This document shows positions 48,830 through 60,049 of a stretch of DNA of 64,000 nt, piece by piece. The DNA is from Rhodamnia argentea. Taxonomy: Eukaryota > Streptophyta > Magnoliopsida > Myrtales > Myrtaceae. The stretch covers positions 4,526,001 to 4,590,000 of the forward strand of contig NC_063150.1 in assembly GCF_020921035.1 (NCBI RefSeq), in the 5' to 3' direction. The translations under genes and the position numbers were made by a program. Position 1 is the first letter of the stretch. Each line of letters begins with the position of its first letter. The notes under the pieces are model-generated. The model made no database searches. It was not told the DNA's origin and saw only the letters and a program-made list of their open reading frames with translations.

Positions 48830-50230
48830 GCGTAGATTTCGACGAAGGAAGTGACTCCGATGGTTCATAAGAGTCTTTAACTCTTTGCCGGATCTCTATG
48901 AGATTATACGGTTTATTTCAGAAAGATATGAGGTTGGACTCATTTGAAAATATGGGGGCAATTTACTTTATAGTTTTCCAAAGATCAACAGTGTTTCGTC
49001 GCACTTTCTGGTTATCGATAGAAGACGCTCCGATCCCTCCTATCTAAGTTGCGTGAGTGATGATGCACCACAGAGGTTAACCGGGTCTCCTTTGATTCGG
49101 AACTAAAAGGTTCAATTATAAAGAATGAAGTGCAGTTTCACTCGTTTCCCTTTCCGATGAGATCTGGTTCTCGAGGTGGGTTCAGACTCGGATGAGTATA
49201 TCTCAACTGGAAACCTCAAAGGCTGCTTCAAACCGGGTCTCCTCCGAGCGGGAAATCCATAGGCAGAGCAGATATCCCTGTTGACATTAGGCATTTTAGC
49301 ATCAACAGATTAACAACTTAACATCCCATGGTGTAAAGTAACAAAGGAGGACAGGCTCGAAACACAAAGCCCACCTAAAAAAATAGCCGACCACACCATA
49401 AGCCAGGCTGCTATGAACAATGCAAGTTCATGAGTCGGTGATAAACAGGAAAGCGCCACATATGCCTCTACGATTTTCATTTGCTAGCCAGTCGATCTTC
49501 AACAAGCATATTGATATTACTTTTCTTGCATAGCATTTTACCCATCCAAGGCTATGTGAACTGTGTAGCAAAATGTTCATCCAAGCATATGAGATCAATC
49601 GGAATGGACCTGTCATTTCCTCAATGGTGAAGCAAGGACCACAGCTAACGGATCATCATCCTAAGCCTACCTCAATGGCCAAGTCTTGCACTTCAACTCG
49701 CATCACTTTGGGTTTCTTGCCCTCGTCTTTACATATGAGAATTGTACGTCTCCAAAGACGATTGTCAAGAGACATGAAATCTACAAGAGAATCACTTTGG
49801 GCGCATATGAGATTGTATGTCTCTTAAGAGGATGGTCAAGAGACGTACAATCTACAAGAGAATCAAGTCCTGGGCCAATTGCCATGTCGCAGCTCCCAAA
49901 GCTAGGAAAGCCACTTCTGCAGTTCTGGTCTAAACGATGTTATCTGTACAAGACGAGTGTATCCAATGAACTGCTTGGAAGCAAGCAGCACAATGGTACC
50001 TGAAACTTGAAAGCAGCATAGTAGCGAAACATGCAAAACACTCTTATTCAACACTTTGAAGGATTCGAGAGCAGAACAAATTGAAAATTGACTTGGTTGA
50101 ACACACAGACGAGACTGTGAAGCCCAGATTAACCACTATTTCATATGAACAAGGAAAACATCTTCAGATCGGGGTTGATCATATAATTACTAGCCTCGCT
50201 GCGGACATGCTATCGCCGTCAGCTAATACA
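48830..50230. other. Intergenic region without a recognised gene
   Basis: Only short frames are seen, none with a domain. It holds the 72-bp direct duplication at 49732-49875. Confidence 0.45.
49732..49875. repeat. Direct tandem duplication, period about 72 bp
   Basis: The two units start CATATGAGA (49732) and CATATGAGA (49804) and share TGTCAAGAGAC / GGTCAAGAGAC and ATCTACAAGAGAATCA. Confidence 0.75.
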
Positions 50231-50259
50231 TTACCGACGTACTCGAGCTCCAGCAAGTG

Positions 50260-50261
<2 letters not shown>

Positions 50262-50290
<29 letters not shown>
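50262..50290 (+). repeat. (AG)n microsatellite
   Basis: AG run about 700 bp upstream of the LRR receptor gene. Confidence 0.9.
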
Positions 50291-50990
50291 TCACCTCTGC
50301 TGGACGCCGGCTATCGGAACTTGGTCAGGGAGGGAGGGAGAGGGCTACGACGAAGCCACTCTGCTTCGTGAAGGCCGAATGAAGAGTGACCGTGCGCGCC
50401 CACAAGCGGCGGCGCTCCTTCGAGCACTGCCGCCGCTTGTCATTTTCCAATGGGACGAGGCCCAAATTTACTTGCTAGCATCTTCTCCGGCCCGCGAGTT
50501 CAGCTCAGCCTTCATGGCATGGCATGACAAAGGGTCGAAACCGCGTGGACCCACCACGTATTTATATGATCTTGGTCGATCTCTTGAAAAAAATCGAACA
50601 TGGCGATGCATGTCGTCGACGAGCGACAACTAAAGTTTGTGCTCGAGCACGACTCTGTCTTTTCCCTCGAACAGTATTCCATCTATGTCATCTTTGCTTC
50701 CCACGAACTATGCTTTCCATGCTGAATTGAAGAAAGAAAGAAAAAGGCCCGATCAACGACATAGCTGTCGATTTGACATAGAAAAATCGTTGCCAAATAT
50801 TCCTCAAAGCTGTCCCTTGTCATAAATTTATTATCAACTCCTTGTTCCCTCCGCTTCTGAGCAGAATCTTGCCTTGCACAATTCGTCAGAGGGTGACGGT
50901 TAACAGGTATGAATTTCTGCAAAACACACAACCCGTTTGATTTTCCGAAGAAAAACATGCCTGTTTTCATCTTTAGTTCCACCATTGATC

Positions 50991-53189
50991 ATGAACATGG
51001 CTTCTAATGCATTACTTGGCCTTGCAAATTTGATTCTTATGGCTCAGTTTTCAAGTATTACACTGTGTACGTGGTGTTTATTACGCTTACGAAAGGGATG
51101 ATTTGGTGAGGCTAAGAGATTATCTGAAGTCTCCTACGTTTAACGTGAGAGGAAATTGGTCAGGACCGCCTTGTACCAACAACAGTAGCAGATGGGTTGG
51201 TGTTTCTTGCTTGAACTCACATGTTGTCCACCTTGTGCTTGATGAATTGCACCTCACAGGGTCTCTCCCTCCTGGATTCCTGGAAAATGTTACTTTCCTG
51301 AGTAGACTTAGCTTCAGAGACAACTTCATATCCGGTCCCCTTCCTAACCTTACAAAACTTGTATACCTGCGAGATGTGTTGCTCTCTGGTAACCGGTTCT
51401 CAGGTCCGATCCCTCTAGACTATGTCGACCTGCTGAGATTGAAGTATTTAGAGCTGCATGAGAACAATTTGAGCGGGCAGATCCCGCCTTTCGGTCAATT
51501 GACTCTGGTAGGTTTCAACATCTCGTATAATCGTCTCGAGGGCCCTATTCCACAAACTCGTGTTCTTCAAAACTTTCCAAGAAGTTCCTATGATGACAAC
51601 ACGGGTCTTTGTGGAAGACCCCTGGAGACTCCATGTCCAGTGGCACCTTCTCCATATATTCCACCAACACCAACTCCTGCACCTGTTCCATTTATTCCAC
51701 CACCGGTCCAGCTAACGAAAGGTCTACGAGCATGGATTATTGCTCTTATTGCTGCAGCGGCAGTTCTGGTTCCTTTAATTAGTGTGGTCATTTTCGTGTT
51801 CTACTGTAAAATGGGGTTCAGTAGAAAAGAGCAAGCAAGAGAAGATGAGGACGGTAAGAATGGATAAGACACTGAGTCTTGCCAATAAATCCTAGAAACT
51901 AGCAGCGCATTCTGTAATGAATTTACGTGAACTTTCTGACTAGTTCATTCATTCATTTTATGCTTTGACAGTTGAAAGATGAAAATAGCTTTTAAAAGGT
52001 CTTTATGCTCTGAGGTTGTCTTTTTCAGTCAGTGGTCCGGTTGAGATGATGGAGAGAAATAGGCTTCATTTAAAGAGCAGGGAGGATCCAGAAAGGACAG
52101 TGGAACTTGATATTTTCAGCAGGGAGATTCAAGCTTTTGACTTGGATGATTTACTGAGAGCGTCAGCTGAAGCACTCGGAAGAGGGAAACTAGGAACTAC
52201 TTATAAGGCGATATTGGAGTCCAGTTCGGTCGTTGCCGTTAAGAGACTCAACAACATGAATGGGCTGGGCAAGAAAGAATTCAAACAGCAAATGCGTACG
52301 CTAGGAAACCTGAGGCATGAAAACCTTGTCAGGGTCATCTCCTTTTACTATTCCAAGGAGGAGAAGCTGGTCGTCTCTGAATTTGTCTCTGGTGGCAATG
52401 TGTTCGAGCTTTTACATGGTTAGTTCAGATTCCTTACCATTCCAATTTGATGCTTTGAAAATCACTTGAGTGTTTTCCTCTGTCAAACACCAATGAAAGG
52501 CTTTATTGTTACCGTTTTTGTCGTGTCATCTAATTACAATTGTGTTCGACTTTTACAATTAGGCTTTGAATTCTGTTTTGTGGGTATCAGAGAACAGAGG
52601 ACCTGGAAGAGTACCTCTGGCTTGGGACACGAGACTATCCATCATTAAGGACATGGCCAAGGGCCTGAGTTTCCTGCACCAGTCTTTTTCATCTCAGAAA
52701 GTTCCGCATGCAAATCTCAAGTCTTCCAATGTTCTTCTCTCTCGTAGCAACCAGAACTTTTGCACTAAGTTAGCAGATTTCGGGTTCTTTCCATTACTTT
52801 CACCACGGAAGTCATCAGAAAATCTGGCAGTTGGAAGGACGCCGGAACTTTCCCGGGGAAAGAAGCTTACAAACAAATCGGACATCTACTGCTTCGGAAT
52901 AATAATACTAGAGCTCATGACTGGTAGAATCCCGGGGGAGACCATGGATGATGATCAGGAATTGGCCAGTGATCTTTCGGAGTGGGTGAAAATGACGGTG
53001 CACGGTGAGTGGTCCACTGATATATTGGATGTGGAAATATTTGCTGCCAAGGAAGGGCACGATGACATGCTCAAGCTCACAGAGATAGCTCTGGAGTGTA
53101 CGGATTTAGTTCCAGAGAGGAGACCTGAGGCGAGTGAGCTTCTTAGAAGAATAGAAGAGATCGAGATCGGAAACCAAGATAACAACTGA
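50991..53189 (+). CDS. LRR receptor-like pseudokinase (class III type), start region unclear
   Basis: Exons: first exon to 51853, then 52029-52418 and 52591-53189; GT-AG with matching phases. The extracellular part has LRR amino-terminal sequence (WSGPPCTNNSSRWVGVSC) and a few short LRRs (LHLTGSLPP, NRFSGPIPLD, NNLSGQIPPF, NRLEGPIPQ), then a Pro-rich juxtamembrane region and one transmembrane helix (AWIIALIAAAAVLVPLISVV). The kinase domain has LGRGKLGTTYKAI, the Lys in VAVKRL, ADFG, and HANLKSSN in place of HRD. This loss of the catalytic Asp is usual in class III LRR receptors and implies weak or no catalysis. No in-frame ATG precedes the exon 1 frame; nearby ATGs at 50991 and 50997 are in another frame (see findings). 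Likely a plasma-membrane co-receptor type protein. Confidence 0.82.
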
Positions 53190-53259
53190 AGAACCCATGA
53201 CCGTTTCAAGTAAAGAACTTCAAGTTTTGCTGCTCCAGCAACGGGTGGACCCAACTCTT

Positions 53260-55650
53260 TAACTCATTCTTTCGACGCAAATTCTGCGCATTCGTATTTC
53301 TCAACAGGCATCTGTATGATATTGATTGCAGATGCCACATGAAATCACTTCAACCCCACGGTTCGTCTTTTGACTCAAACACAATAATTATCAGGCCTGG
53401 CCTAGCTACAAGAATGAAATTCACGTTCTTGTAGTATTTGGCGATCGCTATCATCGATGGACAGCTTAGACATTGATCCTACTATTCTTTCATGTAATGA
53501 GCAGTAACAAAGCCTCTAATTCAAAACTCTGGTTCTGGCTGGCTTCCAAAGATTTCTATCTGTTGAACAGATGGACAGTGTCTCATTCATATTATGCATT
53601 AGATTGCACGATGATGTTTGTTCGAGGCCAGAATGATTATTCCTTTAGGTGGTCCTTTTGATGTCTGAAGGAAGCCATATTCAGGAGACAAAGGAATGAA
53701 TCCATGAGAACAAGCATGCAAAGAAAAGTATCTGCCTCAGTTATCAAACCTGATTGGGAATGCAAAACGTTTGTCAATAACACTATAATAAACGAAACAA
53801 GGAAATAAATATGACACCAAATTCACTTGATTTATGAAATAAGGAAATAAATATGACACCTAATTTACATGATTTCGGTGGATATTATAACCATACTCGA
53901 GTTACTTAAACACTTTTTGTATTTTCCAGCTCTGGTTATATCCATAAGGCTACGCTTGACCTTAAAGACAAAAATTAGCATATCATATCCTGTGTTTGGT
54001 AGATATCTAGGATAGGATAAATGGGATATAGCCCGGATAAAAAATCCTAGGGAGGGGAAGGAATAGACCTGGATAGGATTTCTCAAGAGAGTAAACACAA
54101 GAAGAGCCAAGCTTTTTCCACAACCACCACCTCTCCTCTGCGTCGGGCCAACTCTCCGCCGTACTAGGCCGCCTCTCCGGCGGCAGCGACAATCAAGTGT
54201 AGCCACCTCTCGGGAGGCATAGCCGAGTATCTTCACAATCTCCTTCTTAAATCGATAGTTTGGCGTGATATTAGATCACTTCCCTTGGTCTTTAGTTGCT
54301 CAAGTCTTTTCAACATTCGAAAGGAATATCAACGTGTTATGAAGAACTCGAGGTTAATAATCGACTTTCAAGGTAGCTCTTTTGGACGATCTGCGCGAGT
54401 GCATCTTCAACTTGTGAAAAGAGACTGAATAATTGCATTGTTCAGCACTTGTTTACTCATTCGACAGGATAATGAGTAAGATCAGTGGGTTATTTTCAAA
54501 GTTTTTACTCCAAATCAATATCCCTGGTTCTACTAGGTCTGCTCAATCGACATCACACTTGAATTTAGATGGCACAAATATCTGCTCAACAATAACTCAC
54601 TCATTAGAATGCATCATTAAATAATTTCAAAAGTATTCTGATATTTTAGCAAAACATAATCGATCTTAACTGCGCCTTACCTCTATTTATCCGACATTAT
54701 ATCCTGTACTCATTAAACAAGAGATAGTATATGACATCCATAGATTTCTTATCCTATCATATCTAGTTCTATTCTGATTAGAAATCCGGACGAACATACG
54801 CAACCTGACTGTAGGGATTAGTGCAAGTCAACCAAGTCCATGTTCGACCTTCCTTTTCTATTTTATTATGCCGACTCCTGTACGGAAAGAAATTTGCGTG
54901 CCTCCTTTTTTCCTCTTTCAATTTCACGGTCAAGAAGTCCGAAAAGAAGTCATGTAATTCACCTTTCACGTGACCGGATTTTCGCCACTTCAATTCGGTA
55001 CGGATTTCCTTCACAAGCTAAAACTCGATATATAATTCTTACATAAAAATAATTGTGGCAATTCTATTATGTCGTGCCATTTGAACTGCTCCATTTGTTT
55101 TGCAGAAAATAACTTTCATGAATGTTTTTTATATTTTCCGACGTAAGATTCTCGAAAGATAACGAGTCAATAAAAACATTTTCTAATCATGAAAAAAACA
55201 CATTAAAAAGTGAGGACATTTTCCTTCATCTTTCCTTCTTCCATTCTTTCACATTCATTTTTTTTTAATTATTATTATTTTTATTTTTTAAATTATATTA
55301 TTGTCTCTCCTTCTTGGGCCGGTCACCGGACACAGCCAAGGAAGGTGATCGGCCTCGAACAAGCGAGGCCGACGAGCTCGACCTCGCCGACAAGTGGCGA
55401 GGATCCGGTTCTCCTTTAGCCGGTTGCCGACCGTCGTCATGCCGGCAATCGGTCAAAGAAGAGGGGAAAAGGAAAAAAATGAAAAAAGAGAAAAGTGAGG
55501 AAAATAAAAAATAGAATTTAAAAAATAAATAAGCAAATAAAAATAAGATTTATTAAAAGGGGCATGCGGGAAAATCAAATTCGATTTTCCAAATCGAATG
55601 GCGAAAAAATTTTCAGGTTTCGACTTAACATCGAAAAATATTGTCATTTT
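53260..55650. other. Intergenic region without a recognised gene
   Basis: The first part holds the probable 3' UTR of the receptor gene. Short tandem similarity occurs at about 53790-53870 (AGGAAATAAATATGACACC twice). A GC-rich patch at about 55315-55460 lies between T-rich and A-rich tracts, like the cores of the foldback elements, but without clear arms. Confidence 0.45.
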
Positions 55651-55664
55651 TCTGAAAAAATATT

Positions 55665-56335
55665 TTCACATTTTGTCAATTGAGTCCATCTAACCAATTT
55701 TGATAAGAGATTACTAACATGGACTTTGACCATCCTATGTGGCACGGTGAGGTCAAGCTAAATATTTTCAAGAAATAGAAAAGTAGATCACTAACGTGGA
55801 CTTTCGCCGTCCTATGTGCTCGGCATTACCGTTGACAATTTTAATATTTATTTTAATTATTTTTGAATTTATTATTATTTATTTATTTTTGTTTCTTTTT
55901 TTTCTTTTTTCCTTCGCCAGCCACTACCGGGCCTCGTCCATGGCCGACAAACATTGCGGGCATCGGGCAAGGGACACCCGAGCCTAGGTTGACGAGGGCC
56001 GCCCATGCCCACCCTCACATGGGCTAGTGTGGGTAATCCTCGCTCTTGCATAGGCGACCGCCGACCATCGACAAGGTCCGACGGAGGCAAAAAGGAAAAG
56101 TAAAATAAAAAATAGAAGAAAAGACAAAATCAAAAATAAAAAAATATAAAATATAAAATTTTTATTAAAAATTATTCACGCCAGTCGTGCCCCGTAGGGT
56201 GATCGACGTCCACGTCAACAATTTTAGGCTAAATTTGATCGGATGGACTCAATTAATAAAATATGAAAATATTTATGACTCAATTAATAAAAGTAAAAGG
56301 TTTATGATTTAATTGACAAAATCTTAATTTTGAGA
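55665..56335. mobile_element. Foldback MITE with GC-rich core
   Basis: The left end (about 55670-55700, tttgtcaattgagtcc) is inverted at the right end (about 56270-56330, gactcaattaataaaa and ttaattgacaaaat). Inner blocks with 'cctatgtggcacggt' and 'gtgccccgtagggtgatcg' are also inverted. The core at about 55910-56090 is GC-rich between T-rich and A-rich tracts. No coding capacity. Confidence 0.6.
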
Positions 56336-56506
56336 CAATTTTCTTAAATTTAGAAGATAAACACGAAATATAAGATTGAATGAACACAAGATGATAGATA
56401 AGACTATACATCTCCCAAGGAAACAAGAAGGAATGAAAGAAAAGAACGAGCAAGAAACGAAACGATAAAGACGACGGACCGTTTCATGTTTGGAACAAAG
56501 ATTGAT

Positions 56507-56596
56507 ACGTGTCGCGGTTCCTGCACCCCAAATCACAAGTGTCCCGCACGAGTCCAAGGCTGAAGCACCAAGACACTTCCACCTCGCCGCCATGCA
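56507..56596 (+). promoter_or_regulatory. ABRE and RY motifs upstream of the TIP3-like gene
   Basis: ACGTGTC (56507-56513) is an ABA-response element core and CATGCA (56591-56596) is an RY motif bound by B3 factors of the ABI3/FUS3 type. Both lie within 330 bp of the start codon. Such a pair is expected for seed-maturation genes, which fits the known seed expression of TIP3 aquaporins. Function here is inferred from motif identity and position only. Confidence 0.45.
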
Positions 56597-56832
56597 AAGA
56601 AGCGAGAGCAGCGCAAGTAAGCCACCAACCTTCCATCGTCATCCATCTTGTTTATTATACTCTCTGTAAGAGAAGAGAAGAGAAGAGGAGAAGAAACGAA
56701 GCCGTGCGAGAACGAGCGGAAGGAAAAGGGAGATCCGAAGCCGAGTGCTGCTGCGAAACTCTCTCGTTTGGGGAACTTGGGACAGCGTGAGGACGTGAAA
56801 AAGGGACATAAGCTAAAGCCCAGCCGACAAAG

Positions 56833-57982
56833 ATGCCGCCGCCGGTTCGGAGCTACGTGCTGTGGAGGGACGATGAGGCCACGCACCCGGACTCCATCCG
56901 GGCCGCCTTGGCCGAGTTCTTCTCCACCTTCATCTTTGTCTTCGCAGCCGAAGGCTCCATCTTCGCTCTCGGTATAATCCTCATCGTTTGTTATAGTTTC
57001 GACACGAGTACAATTGGTTTTCCTTCCTATTTGTATGTCTAGCAAAGTAGAACTTATGATTCGTGTGCCTCTTGATACGAACAACATGAGAGTAATGTTT
57101 CATATGGTTAAGGATTTTCTCCAACAATTCAAAGGCCATGCGCCGTTCGAATAAATTTTAGTTTTAAGGAGGATCTAGGTGTTCATAATGTTTCTTGTCC
57201 CCCTTTCCCGTTTTTCTTTTTTGTCAGATAAGATGTACACAGACACCGGCACGACAGCTACTAGTTTGATAGTGATTGCGCTCGCATCCGCCCTATCGCT
57301 CTCTGCTGCCGTCGCATCCAGCATCCATGTCTCCGGCGGCCATGTCAACCCGGCCGTCACCTTCGGGGCGCTGGTAGGAGGCCGGATCTCACTGGTCAGG
57401 GCCACATATTATTGGATCGCGCAGCTCCTTGGCGCTATAGTAGCCACGCTCCTGTTGAGGCTGGTCACTGCAGGAATGGTACAAACTACTAAATTCTCGT
57501 ATAAGCTACTGATAGATCGATTTTATCACAATTTTCCTTTGTGCGCTGGTTTAACAATCAATTGGAAATGCGACGATATGCTCTGGCAGAGACCGCTCGG
57601 GCTCATCTTGGCCTCCGGAGAAGGCGAATTGAGGGGGCTCCTCTTGGAGGCGGTGATGACGTTCGCGCTGGTCTACACGTTCTACGCTACTGCGGTCGAC
57701 CCGAGACGCGGGAGCCTGGGGATCATCGGGCCCCTGGCGATAGGATTTGTCCTCGGGGCGAACATCCTGGTGGGGGGCCCGTTCGATGGGGCGTCCATGA
57801 ACCCGGCGAGGGCATTCGGGCCAGCGCTTGTGGGGTGGAGGTGGAGGCACCACTGGATCTACTGGCTGGGCCCGTTCATCGGGGGCGGGCTCGCCGGGCT
57901 GATCTACGAGTTCATGGTGATACCGACGATGGAGGCGCCGCACCGTCCTCTTCACCAGCCGTTGGCTCCGGAGGATTACTAG
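56833..57982 (+). CDS. TIP3-type tonoplast aquaporin, 260 aa, unusual filter residue
   Basis: Three exons: 56833-56971, 57228-57478 and 57590-57982; GT-AG, sum 783 nt. Aquaporin family with six membrane helices and two NPA boxes ([37 protein letters not shown]). TIP3 identity comes from [61 protein letters not shown] and the end [12 protein letters not shown]3 proteins sit in the membrane of protein-storage vacuoles in seeds and pass water and small solutes. The helix-2 filter position, His in TIP3 proteins I know (ALAHAF), is Ser67 here (ALASAL). The loop after helix 1 is short (DKMYTDTG). ABRE and RY motifs lie upstream and AATAAA at 58081. Confidence 0.92.
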
Positions 57983-58080
57983 GGTTTCATTTCAAGGGGG
58001 GGATGGATTTTGGGTTTTGTCTCTTTTGCATATGAAAGGTAAGCGAAGGACTTGTTGTGAACTTGGGTGTGGCCTTGTGT

Positions 58081-58086
58081 AATAAA
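58081..58086 (+). terminator. Polyadenylation signal AATAAA of the TIP3-like gene
   Basis: AATAAA lies 99 bases after the stop codon. Confidence 0.5.
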
Positions 58087-58099
58087 ACACCATTTCTAT

Positions 58100-59080
58100 G
58101 GAAGCAAGCAATGAGTAAGAATGCCACTACAAAATGGATGCACACCATAGCCAGCATCCAATAGAATTTCCACTGCTCGTGTCTAATAGTTTCACACAAT
58201 CCTCGTTTCGCGACATTATCGATATTTTACGGTTAAAAGGTTAATATTACGAATTTTTTTTATTTAATATATTTATGATTAATTTATTTTAAATTAATTT
58301 TTTATTATTAAAAATTCTAAATTGATATATAAGTTTATTTTAAATTAATGTTTTGATCATAAATTTTTTTAAATTAATATACCTTACAATAAATTTATCT
58401 TCCGTTTTCATGGTATTAGCTTTTATAATAATTATGATGATTTTAAATTTCTAATTTCCTCCGTCTTTGTGGTATTAGCTTTTATAATAATTATGATTTT
58501 AAGTTGCCGATTTCATAGTGAAGTTTTCGTGGCACTAGCTCTTATAATAATTGTGATTTTAAATTGCCGATCTCACAATGAATTTATGAGGTACGCTGAT
58601 AGCGAGCACCATTTCAAATAATGCACTTCAAATTCCGCATCGGTAATATTGGCATCCCTACTCCCAATCCCTTTATCAAGGTGTGCATGGCAATATTTTT
58701 GGTTCGTAAATCAACTTCTAGTCGAAGTTAATTTTTCTGCTCGAGAAAGTAGAAGTTAATTTTTTTATTTTTTATTTTTACATATTCAAGTGGTTCTAAG
58801 ACTATTTCTAAAGCATTAGAAATAAAAAAAAAATGAAGTTGCGTAACCAAACGAATTTCTGCTTGAAAAATTATGTTACCGGATGGATTTTTGTTTCATA
58901 AATATTTCTGGAACAGAAATTCTACTCCAAAAATATCGTCATACAGGTTTCGTGTCCCTCGTTTAGGGCCGGTAAAATGGGTTTTGTGGATCGGATTCAA
59001 TGAGCCAAGTTTTGGCGCGGATAATTCGTTTTTTCTTTTTCATAAGACCGAGTTAAAAAAAAAAAAAAAAAGCTCGAAAA
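58100..59080. other. AT-rich intergenic region
   Basis: No gene is recognised. It contains the 60-bp tandem array at about 58408-58590. The end has a TATAAAAG box at about 59088, upstream of the duplicated non-coding locus. Confidence 0.45.
58408..58590. repeat. Tandem array, three units of about 60 bp
   Basis: The motif TTAGCTTTTATAATAATTATGA and relatives recurs at about 58417, 58477 and 58537 (the last as CTAGCTCTTATAATAATTGTG), each followed by TTTTAA and TTGCCGAT-like sequence. Confidence 0.7.
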
Positions 59081-59296
59081 ATAGGTTATAAAAGGGCCAT
59101 TTTAGCGATCGGTATCCAAAACCCTCGCCGCCGCACCCGAAACCAATTTCAAAATCAGGGTCTCTTCTCCGCCGTCGTTTTCCCCCTCCTCCTCCTCTTC
59201 CTCCTGCTTCTTCGTATTCTTGGCATCCTTCCTCTTCTCTTCCTGCTGATTCCTCTGCTTTCGCGTTTGTTTGCTTTGAACGATTATTGCCGTTTG

Positions 59297-59715
59297 TGTC
59301 ATCTGTCGGGTGATTTTCAGCAGTGATGATAAATGTTCATAATCCCAGCTCTACGAGACCCTGTCACAGGGTCAGTGAGTTGAACTCTTGTTTCCAACGT
59401 TTATCTGAGCCCGTGGAAGTCACCTGTTTTTTCCTTCTTCGCAAGCCGATTTACGACGATGGATGGGTTCCCTTTGTCGATGCGGGAAGTTTCTGGGTTT
59501 GACTTCTGATTTTGATTTCTCGTTTTGTTTCGTGTCTGATTTCGATTTCGTTGCTTTCATGTCTGGGTCGATCTTATATGAGCGAAGGAAGTGAATTGAA
59601 TGGTTTCTGTCTGTTTCGAGTGGCTCTTCTTGATGCTGAAAATTCATCCTTTGAGGCTCAGTGAAGAAGGCCCGTTTCAAAAGAGTTGTTGTGTGTTTGT
59701 GGCCACAAGGACAAA
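59297..59715 (+). repeat. Direct duplication, copy 1, of a non-coding locus
   Basis: Matches 60050-60530 in order: the candidate snoRNA block, 'cttcttcgca', 'gaagtttctgggttt', 'tgatgctgaaa', 'attcatcct', 'gaggctcag' and 'gtttgtggcc'. Copy 2 has an extra segment of about 80 bp near 60300-60380. Upstream, 59088-59150 shows a TATAAAAG box, a GGGCC motif and AAACCCT (telo-box-like), as at plant snoRNA and ribosomal-protein promoters. Confidence 0.75.
59323..59408 (+). ncRNA. Candidate box C/D snoRNA, copy 1
   Basis: Box C GTGATGA at 59323-59329 and box D CTGA at 59405-59408 enclose 86 nt. A possible C' (GTGAGTT) lies internally. The terminal stem is weak (GC against GC). The second copy keeps both boxes. 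The guide target is not identified. The proposal rests on box spacing, conservation between copies and promoter-type motifs upstream. Confidence 0.35.
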
Positions 59716-60049
59716 TATTTCTGCTTTAAAGGTGAAATGAGTGTCAGACCATTTTGGATCCGATTGCCGGCTAAACCCTTACTTGAGGAGTTCTCTAGGT
59801 GCCCATTGCATTGAAATGGGTCAAAACGGGATGGGACGGTAATAGTTGGATCTTTTTTTTTTTTGCCCGGTCCGCACCCTTAATGATTTCGGTCAAAACG
59901 GGTTAAATGAGTTTATATAAGTTGGATCTTGGATCCTTTTCATGACATTTCTATAAATTTTCATTACATTGAAATAGGTCAAAATGGATTAAGTGAGTGT
60001 ACTTGGTGGTCATTTCATCTCGCGTTGATTGCTATGAATAATTATAGTC

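Noticed and set aside
53865-54236. Frame of 123 codons on -
   Set aside because: Arg-rich low-complexity start and no domain; the DNA has 'ggataggataaa' type repeat words that suggest a degenerate element, but I could not find matching inverted ends.
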